The notes beneath the pieces were generated by a model. It worked only from the letters and a program-made list of their open reading frames with translations, was not told the origin of the DNA and did not search any database. Positions 7,304 to 11,302 of a DNA stretch of 11,302 nucleotides are shown here, piece after piece. Origin of the DNA: an uncultured Oscillospiraceae bacterium (GTDB lineage: Bacteria > Bacillota > Clostridia > Oscillospirales > Acutalibacteraceae); contig CAJKJS010000023.1 in NCBI GenBank assembly GCA_905200265.1, positions 1 to 11,302 on the forward strand. The letters are read 5' to 3'. Position 1 is the first letter of the stretch, and every line of letters starts with the position of its first letter. A program made the position numbers and the translations under genes.

Positions 7304-7316
7304 ATAGCCCGGCTAT
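7304..7316. promoter_or_regulatory. Short perfect palindrome upstream of the beta-helix gene (operator candidate)
   Basis: ATAGCC-C-GGCTAT is a perfect 6+6 palindrome around one central base. It lies between the candidate -10 at 7324-7329 and the ribosome binding site of the 982-residue gene. An overlapping alternative hairpin, CGGGC-ATA-GCCCG (7299-7311), uses some of the same bases. It could be a repressor operator or a 5' leader hairpin. No second copy was noticed near the other promoters. Confidence 0.35.
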
Positions 7317-7323
7317 CACCTAT

Positions 7324-7352
7324 AGCGTAATAAAGCCGCCTGTATTTGTCAA
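7324..7352 (-). promoter_or_regulatory. Candidate internal promoter for the beta-helix gene
   Basis: The minus strand shows a perfect -35 TTGACA (7347-7352), a 17-base spacer, and a poor -10 TACGCT (7324-7329). The -35 sits in the loop of the hairpin at 7333-7376 and the spacer contains its 3' arm. The spacing is ideal but the -10 matches only three of six consensus positions. Confidence 0.35.
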
Positions 7353-7376
7353 TGCATATGGCATAACAGGCGGCTT
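7333..7376 (-). terminator. Hairpin between permease and beta-helix genes (weak terminator or processing element)
   Basis: A perfect 11-base-pair inverted repeat: AAGCCGCCTGT (7333-7343) and ACAGGCGGCTT (7366-7376), with a 22-base loop containing a smaller ATGC/GCAT pair. On the minus strand only TATTA follows the stem, so it lacks a strong T tract. It may act as a partial terminator or an RNA-stabilising structure at the 3' end of the permease message. Confidence 0.5.
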
Positions 7377-7399
7377 CGTTCCCTATAAATCGCAGTTTT

Positions 7400-8290
7400 T
7401 TACCCCTTCACAGCACCAATGACAATGCCTTTGATGAAGTACCGCTGGAAGAACGGATATACGATCAAGATGGGCAAAGCACCCATAACAGCGACCGCCA
7501 TCTTGATACCCGTGGACGGCAGCACAAAGTCCTGATTTTGCAGGTTCTGGGCCGCGTTCGTGTTACTCATCAGGAACTGCACGTCCATCAGCATGCGGTT
7601 GAGCAGCACCTGAATGGAATAAAGGCTGTCCTGATTGATGTAATAAAGGCCGTTGAGCCAGTCGTTCCAATATCCCAAGCCGACGAGCAAGGCCAGCGTA
7701 GCAATAATGGGAATGGACATGGGCATCACGATGCGGAACAGAATTTTGAATTCACCGGCGCCGTCAATCCGGGCCGCTTCGATGACTGCATCGGGAATGT
7801 TGGTATTAAAGTACGTGCGCATCATAATGACGTAGAACGCCCCCATGAACAGGTTGGGGAAAATGAGCGCCGCCAAGGTATTTTTAATTTGGAAAATCTG
7901 CGTCCACATGATGTACGACGGCACCAGCCCGCCGTTAAACAACATGGTGAAAAACAGGAAAAAGGCTAAGTAATTGCGCCCCGGCAAATCTTTGCGCGAC
8001 AGCGGATAGGCAAACAGGGTAGTTAAGGTCAGGTTGCCCACCGTACCCACGACAGTCACAATAGCCGACAGAATGTACCCGCGCACAATACTGGTAGAAT
8101 CCACCAGCAAATACCGATAGGCGGCAAAGTCAATTTGTTCGGGGAAAAAGCTGTACCCGTTACGAATCAGGCAGGTTTCCTGCGTAATGGACGAAACAAT
8201 CAAAAGGACAAAGGGAATCAAACAAAACAGCACCAAAATAATCATGATGATGTTTGCCACAATTTGGAATGCTCTTCCTCTATCAACCAT
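7400..8290 (-). CDS. Carbohydrate ABC transporter permease (LplC/YtcP-like, CUT1, MalG-type)
   Basis: A 296-residue inner-membrane permease, the second of the pair. It has about six hydrophobic segments, the first at roughly residues 12-33. The cytoplasmic EAA loop that contacts the ATPase is EAARIDGAGEFKILFRIVMP (171-190). The C-terminal ending RYFIKGIVIGAVKG is characteristic of the LplC/YtcP subgroup of CUT1 permeases. With the upstream permease it should form the channel for a sugar delivered by the lipoprotein. The start has AAAGGAGG nearby in the 15-base gap to the other permease, so the two are co-transcribed. No ATPase gene is present here; a shared MsmX-like ATPase elsewhere is the usual arrangement for this family. 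The substrate cannot be read from the sequence. Confidence 0.95.
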   Translation of the reverse strand: MVDRGRAFQIVANIIMIILVLFCLIPFVLLIVSSITQETCLIRNGYSFFPEQIDFAAYRYLLVDSTSIVRGYILSAIVTVVGTVGNLTLTTLFAYPLSRKDLPGRNYLAFFLFFTMLFNGGLVPSYIMWTQIFQIKNTLAALIFPNLFMGAFYVIMMRTYFNTNIPDAVIEAARIDGAGEFKILFRIVMPMSIPIIATLALLVGLGYWNDWLNGLYYINQDSLYSIQVLLNRMLMDVQFLMSNTNAAQNLQNQDFVLPSTGIKMAVAVMGALPILIVYPFFQRYFIKGIVIGAVKG

Positions 8291-8305
8291 GAATAATCGC
8301 CTCCT

Positions 8306-9238
8306 TTAGAACAGCGCATTGTCGGGGCTGAGCTTTTTCACAACCCAGTTGGCTGTGAGTACCAGCAAAAACCCAACCAGCGACTGATACACACCGGCGG
8401 CCGACGACATACTGATGTTGTTCAGCGACATCAACCCGCGGTACACGTAGGTATCAATGGTATTGGTCACATCCATCAGCGGGCCGGAATTCATGGGCAC
8501 CTGATAGAACAGGCCGAAGTCGGAATAGAAAATCTTCCCGATTGCCATTAGTGTCAAGGTGATGATCGTGGGTTTGAGCGATGGTAACGTGATATGGATG
8601 ACCTGCTGCCAGCGGTTCGCTCCATCGATAACAGCCGCTTCGTAATACCCTTTATCAATCCCCACCAGCGTGGCGTAGTAGATAATGCAGTTATATCCCA
8701 ATCCTTTCCAAATGTTGACCAGAATCAGAATAAAGGGCCAGTACTGGGGCGACGTATACCAGGAAACGGGTTCCATGCCCAGGGGTTTTAGAATCGAATT
8801 GTTGATAAAACCGGAATCGCTGCTCAAAAACGCATACACCAGGTAGCTGACCACCACGATGGAAATCAGGAACGGTACCAGAATGGTCGTCTGATAAATC
8901 TTTTTGGCCAGCGACGAATGGATTTCGTTGAGCAGAATGGCTACGGCAATAGCCAGCACCGTACCCAGTACGATAAACGCCGTGTTATAGAGTAGCGTAT
9001 TGCGGGTGATGATCCACGCATCTTTGGTTTTAAACAGGAATTCAAAGTTTTTCAGTCCCACAAACGGGCTGCCCCACATACCTTTGCTGTAATTGAACTG
9101 TTCAAAGGCAATGGTAATACCCGCCATGGGGATGTAGTTATTGATGATCAGATAGATGGCGCCCGGAATCATCATTAAGTACAGGGGCAAATAAGGGCGC
9201 AGGCGCTTCCACAGACTCTTTTTGTGTACTCCCACCAT
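8306..9238 (-). CDS. Carbohydrate ABC transporter permease (LplB/YteP-like, CUT1, MalF-type)
   Basis: A 310-residue inner-membrane permease, first of the pair. A basic N-terminus (HKKSLWKRLRPYLPLY) is followed by a membrane segment at about 18-33 and five more hydrophobic segments. The EAA loop is EAAVIDGANRWQQVIHITLP (200-219). The segment YIPMAGITIAFEQFNY (35-50) and the C-terminal part around SSAAGVYQSLVGF (278-290) match the LplB/YteP subgroup, which handles complex plant or host polysaccharide fragments in characterised Bacillus members. The ATG at 9238 has a strong GGAGGAGG ribosome binding site. It is separated from the binding-protein gene by a 189-base region with hairpins, which should lower permease expression relative to the lipoprotein. 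Confidence 0.95.
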   Translation of the reverse strand: MVGVHKKSLWKRLRPYLPLYLMMIPGAIYLIINNYIPMAGITIAFEQFNYSKGMWGSPFVGLKNFEFLFKTKDAWIITRNTLLYNTAFIVLGTVLAIAVAILLNEIHSSLAKKIYQTTILVPFLISIVVVSYLVYAFLSSDSGFINNSILKPLGMEPVSWYTSPQYWPFILILVNIWKGLGYNCIIYYATLVGIDKGYYEAAVIDGANRWQQVIHITLPSLKPTIITLTLMAIGKIFYSDFGLFYQVPMNSGPLMDVTNTIDTYVYRGLMSLNNISMSSAAGVYQSLVGFLLVLTANWVVKKLSPDNALF

Positions 9239-9264
9239 GGGTTATCCTCCTCCTTGGCTCTTTT

Positions 9265-9310
9265 TGACAAAACAAAGGGCGGAACCGGCACCGCAGTGAC
9301 TGGCTCCGCC
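9265..9310 (-). terminator. Leaky terminator hairpin between binding protein and permeases
   Basis: GGCGGAACC (9278-9286) pairs with GGCTCCGCC (9302-9310) through nine pairs including one G-U. On the minus strand it is followed by CTTTGTTTTGTC, an interrupted T tract. It lies 117 bases after the binding-protein stop and ahead of two genes that need the same transcript, so partial termination or 3'-end protection is the likely role. Confidence 0.55.
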
Positions 9311-9346
9311 TCTTCCACTTGCCGGCATCCAGCCGGATGATGGTTT

Positions 9347-9374
9347 TTCGCCGGACCGGGCCGGGCCCGGCGAA
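9347..9374. other. GC-rich intergenic hairpin, REP-like
   Basis: TTCGCCGG (9347-9354) and CCGGCGAA (9367-9374) form a perfect 8-base-pair stem around a 12-base GC-rich loop. On the minus strand five A follow it, so it is not an intrinsic terminator in that direction. Two smaller hairpins flank it: CATCC-AGCC-GGATG (9326-9339) and GACCG/CGGTC (9393-9408). Together they make the 189-base gap unusually structured. The likely effect is to protect the binding-protein message from 3' decay. Confidence 0.5.
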
Positions 9375-9427
9375 CAATGCATGTCTATGTCAGACCGGGA
9401 TCACGGTCCAGGTGCAAAACCGGCTGA

Positions 9428-10945
9428 TTATTCTTTATTCGCCAGGTATTCGTCCAGCTGTCTCTGCTTTTCGGCGATGATGTCATTGACACCCGCATCT
9501 TCCAGTTCTTGCAGGAACTGCGGAATCGCTTCGTCAGGATCAATCGAACCGGTGACCAGCGCATTTTCATATTTACTCTTCACGTTGGTGCAAGCCGTTA
9601 CCTGGTTGAGTACGCTGCTGTTGTTCCAGCTAAAGCCCATAGCCGGGGAGATCACAGCGGACTTGTTCCATTCATCGGTCGCGGTCCACAGATCTTCCGG
9701 ATCGCCGTCCCAGATGTAGGAAATCATTTCGTTCGGCCAAGCCCAGGGATACGACGGATACCCAGTATTGGTGCCATCTACACCTTCGGGATAACCGACA
9801 ATGCCCTTTTCTTCATCTTTCAGTTCGAAGTGTTTGCCTTCGATACCGTTGATGCAGATATTTTCCAGTTCCGCATTGGTGTACAGTTCATTGAGCACCT
9901 GCACAGCACGTTCCGGTTTTTCGCTGTTGTGTGCCACATACCACAGAATATCCAGACGGGTGGTGGTGGTGTACACCGGCGTCAGGGTAAAGACCAGCAT
10001 TTCTTTGGTGGTCTTCTTTTCCAGTTCGTTTTCAATACCGGGTTTGGTGTTAGTAAACATACCAAAGCCCTTACCGGATGCGATCTGAGCCGAAGAGTCT
10101 TCCGACGTAGAGGAAGCATCGGGAATAATCAAACCTTCCTGTGCCCAGTCATACCGCCGTTCGCAAATCTCGCGGAAGGAATCGGTAGCATACCAGTTTA
10201 CAACCGTGGTGTTGCTGCTGTCGGTGCAGTCTTCCAGCGAGCCAATATCAGCGCCCAAGTCGTCGTTGGTATTCATGGTGCTCATACCGCCGTAGCTTGC
10301 CACGATCGGCCACACATCAGGATACATTTTCTTAATAGCCCGCAGCAAAGGCAGCAGATCATCTTCGGTTTTAATGTTGCTGTAATCCACACCCGTGGCG
10401 TCGGCCATTTCCTTCACGCAGGCAAAGCCCCAGCTTACGGCAATTTCCTTATTGGCCGGTACGGCATACACTTTGCCGTCAATGGATGTACAATCCCAGC
10501 GTTCCTGCGGGATCTGTTCCAGCAAATCTTTGCCGTATTCTTCCAGGTAAGGCGTCATTTCCACGATCTGGCCGTTGTTGACCGCCGACACAAAGATATC
10601 GCGGTTGTTATACAGCAGGTCCAGTTTTTCCCCGGACGAGAACATCAGATTCACCTGGTCCGGGTAACTGCCAAAGCCCACACGCACAATGTCCAGGGTG
10701 GTGTTGAATTTTTCCTCCAGGATCTTGCTGGCGGCTTCGGATACTTCCTTACAGTCTTCCGTCTTGGCGTCACCGGGCATCATCAGTTTCACGGTATACG
10801 CTTCCTGCTGGCTGTAATCCTTTGTGCCGTCCCCGTCACCGGTGTTGCCGGAAGGCGTACTGCTTGTACCGCTGTCGCCGTTGCATCCTGCAAAAGCCCC
10901 CAGACACAGGCTGGCTGCCAAAAGGGCTGCCAGAATCTTTTTCAT
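9428..10945 (-). CDS. Extracellular solute-binding lipoprotein, LplA/YtcQ-like (CUT1 sugar transporter)
   Basis: A 505-residue lipoprotein that should capture an oligosaccharide outside the cell and pass it to the two downstream permeases. The signal peptide is MKKILAALLAASLCLGAFAG with the lipidated Cys21 in the lipobox FAGC (Phe at -3 is less common than Leu). A Ser/Gly/Asp-rich tether covers about residues 22-45. The binding domain starts near AYTVKLMMPGD (49-59). The C-terminal 135 residues fit the DUF3502 domain of LplA-type proteins, including PAMGFSWNNSSVLNQV (434-449) and ending AEKQRQLDEYL (491-501). An in-frame ATG at 10972 would put nine extra residues before the signal peptide; I chose 10945 because GGGAGG lies 9 bases before it and it starts exactly at the signal peptide. 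Aromatic residues at 397-411 (YPSYPWAWPNEMISY) may contribute to sugar stacking (inference). Confidence 0.95.
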   Translation of the reverse strand: MKKILAALLAASLCLGAFAGCNGDSGTSSTPSGNTGDGDGTKDYSQQEAYTVKLMMPGDAKTEDCKEVSEAASKILEEKFNTTLDIVRVGFGSYPDQVNLMFSSGEKLDLLYNNRDIFVSAVNNGQIVEMTPYLEEYGKDLLEQIPQERWDCTSIDGKVYAVPANKEIAVSWGFACVKEMADATGVDYSNIKTEDDLLPLLRAIKKMYPDVWPIVASYGGMSTMNTNDDLGADIGSLEDCTDSSNTTVVNWYATDSFREICERRYDWAQEGLIIPDASSTSEDSSAQIASGKGFGMFTNTKPGIENELEKKTTKEMLVFTLTPVYTTTTRLDILWYVAHNSEKPERAVQVLNELYTNAELENICINGIEGKHFELKDEEKGIVGYPEGVDGTNTGYPSYPWAWPNEMISYIWDGDPEDLWTATDEWNKSAVISPAMGFSWNNSSVLNQVTACTNVKSKYENALVTGSIDPDEAIPQFLQELEDAGVNDIIAEKQRQLDEYLANKE

Positions 10946-10965
10946 ACTTTGCTTCCTCCCTTTTT

Positions 10966-11039
10966 GTGGCATCCCCGGCGGAAAGACCTGTGTCGCCCGG
11001 GTCTGCCCTTTTTCGGCGAATCATACAAAGAAACGCCAC
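10966..11039 (-). promoter_or_regulatory. Possible structured 5' leader of the binding-protein message
   Basis: The roughly 108-base leader expected from the promoter at 11060-11068 can fold: GTGGC/GCCAC (10966-10970 with 11035-11039) could close a structure containing CCCGG/CCGGG (10974-10978 with 10997-11001). A competing GGCG/CGCC hairpin shares bases with the closing pair. The structure ends just before the GGGAGG ribosome binding site. I recognise no known riboswitch class, and the stems are short. Confidence 0.22.
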
Positions 11040-11059
11040 TTTGTTTTTAGAACACCGCC

Positions 11060-11068
11060 ATTATACCA
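11060..11068 (-). promoter_or_regulatory. Extended -10 promoter of the sugar-transport operon
   Basis: The minus strand reads TTGGTATAATGG. TATAAT (11060-11065) is a perfect -10, and TGG immediately before it provides the extended TGn element. The matching -35 position (AGAAGA at 11083-11088) is poor, typical of extended -10 or activator-dependent promoters. An AraC-type gene ends just upstream. I saw no convincing CcpA (cre) site here. Confidence 0.65.
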
Positions 11069-11135
11069 ATTTTCTCCTTTTCTCTTCTGCCCGGCAAATG
11101 ACTTACCACTGTTCCAAAAATGACCATCCGCCTTT

Positions 11136-11302
11136 TTATGACTGCACATTGCGGTACGTTTGACGGTACTCGGAAGGCGACACCCCATATTCCTTTTTAA
11201 AGATACGCGCAAAGTGCGAAAAATTCACATATCCTACCCGGGAAGCCACCAGCCCTATGGGCAAAGAGGTACTGCGCAGTAGGGTTTGAGCAATTTTCAT
11301 CC
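11136..11302 (-). CDS. AraC-family transcriptional regulator, C-terminal HTH fragment (5' end outside window)
   Basis: The last 54 codons and the stop of an AraC/XylS-type regulator; its first part lies beyond the right edge. The visible residues begin IAQTLLRSTSLPIGLVASRV and continue GYVNFSHFARIFKKEYGVSP and SEYR. This is the second helix-turn-helix of the AraC DNA-binding domain, with the family's G-Y-x-N-x-S-x-F-x-R-x-F-K-K-x-x-G-x-S-P-x-x-Y-R signature intact. Its stop is about 70 bases upstream of the promoter of the sugar-transport genes, in the same orientation. Local regulation of that operon is likely by position. Whether it is a one-component AraC regulator or a YesN-type response regulator cannot be seen. 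The in-frame ATG at 11300 is internal, not the real start. Confidence 0.9.
   Translation of the reverse strand, partial: MKIAQTLLRSTSLPIGLVASRVGYVNFSHFARIFKKEYGVSPSEYRQTYRNVQS

Noticed and set aside
9278..9310. Hairpin as a full transcription terminator ending the binding-protein message
   Set aside because: The T tract is interrupted and the downstream permeases, which lack an obvious promoter of their own, need the same transcript; partial termination is more consistent.
10946..10972. Upstream ATG (10972) for the solute-binding protein
   Set aside because: It would add nine residues ahead of a standard lipoprotein signal peptide and would contain the GGGAGG ribosome binding site of the ATG at 10945.
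9509..11050. A 513-codon open frame on the plus strand opposite the solute-binding protein
   Set aside because: It is antisense to a gene with a clear signal peptide, lipobox and family match. Its translation is rich in His, Phe, Arg and Val with no recognisable domain, as expected of a shadow frame.

Overview
All recognisable genes lie on the minus strand, so the window reads biologically from right to left. It looks like chromosomal DNA from an endospore-forming, anaerobic-type member of the Bacillota (Clostridia, perhaps an Oscillospiraceae-like lineage). The reasons are the spore-coat operon cotJABC, strong GGAGG-type ribosome binding sites, an LplA/YtcQ-type sugar transporter, intrinsic terminators and moderately GC-rich coding sequence. 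The lineage is inference; no rRNA or other marker is present. I saw no tRNA, rRNA, CRISPR array, insertion sequence, integrase or phage gene. No gene-free stretch exceeds about 190 bases.

Right part (about 4331-11302): a carbohydrate uptake and processing locus. It begins with the C-terminal end of an AraC-family regulator cut by the window edge (11136-11302). A 190-base gap holds an extended -10 promoter. Then come a lipoprotein solute-binding protein (9428-10945), a 189-base gap with several hairpins, two CUT1-type permeases (8306-9238 and 7400-8290), a 120-base gap with a hairpin, candidate promoter and palindrome, and a 982-residue protein with two right-handed beta-helix regions and a propeller-like C-terminus (4331-7279). 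No ATPase is encoded, as is usual for transporters of this family that share an MsmX-like ATPase. The binding protein and permeases would import an oligosaccharide, and the beta-helix protein, which has no signal peptide, would act on it inside the cell.

Middle part (about 1087-4313): a tight four-gene operon with a clear promoter at 4254-4282 and a strong terminator at 1087-1121. Its products are a fused double GNAT acetyltransferase, a nucleotidyltransferase-fold protein, a DUF6054 protein and a DUF1835/DUF3658 protein. Spacings are 15, -20 and 9 bases. Its joint function is unknown.

Left part (1-1000): cotJA-cotJB-cotJC, encoding spore inner-coat proteins including a manganese catalase. 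cotJA is only 57 codons with a GTG start and is easily missed. cotJC runs off the left edge with nearly all of its expected length present.

The best candidates for something poorly described are the intracellular beta-helix/propeller protein with its own structured upstream region, and the four-gene double-GNAT / nucleotidyltransferase / DUF6054 / DUF1835 cassette.
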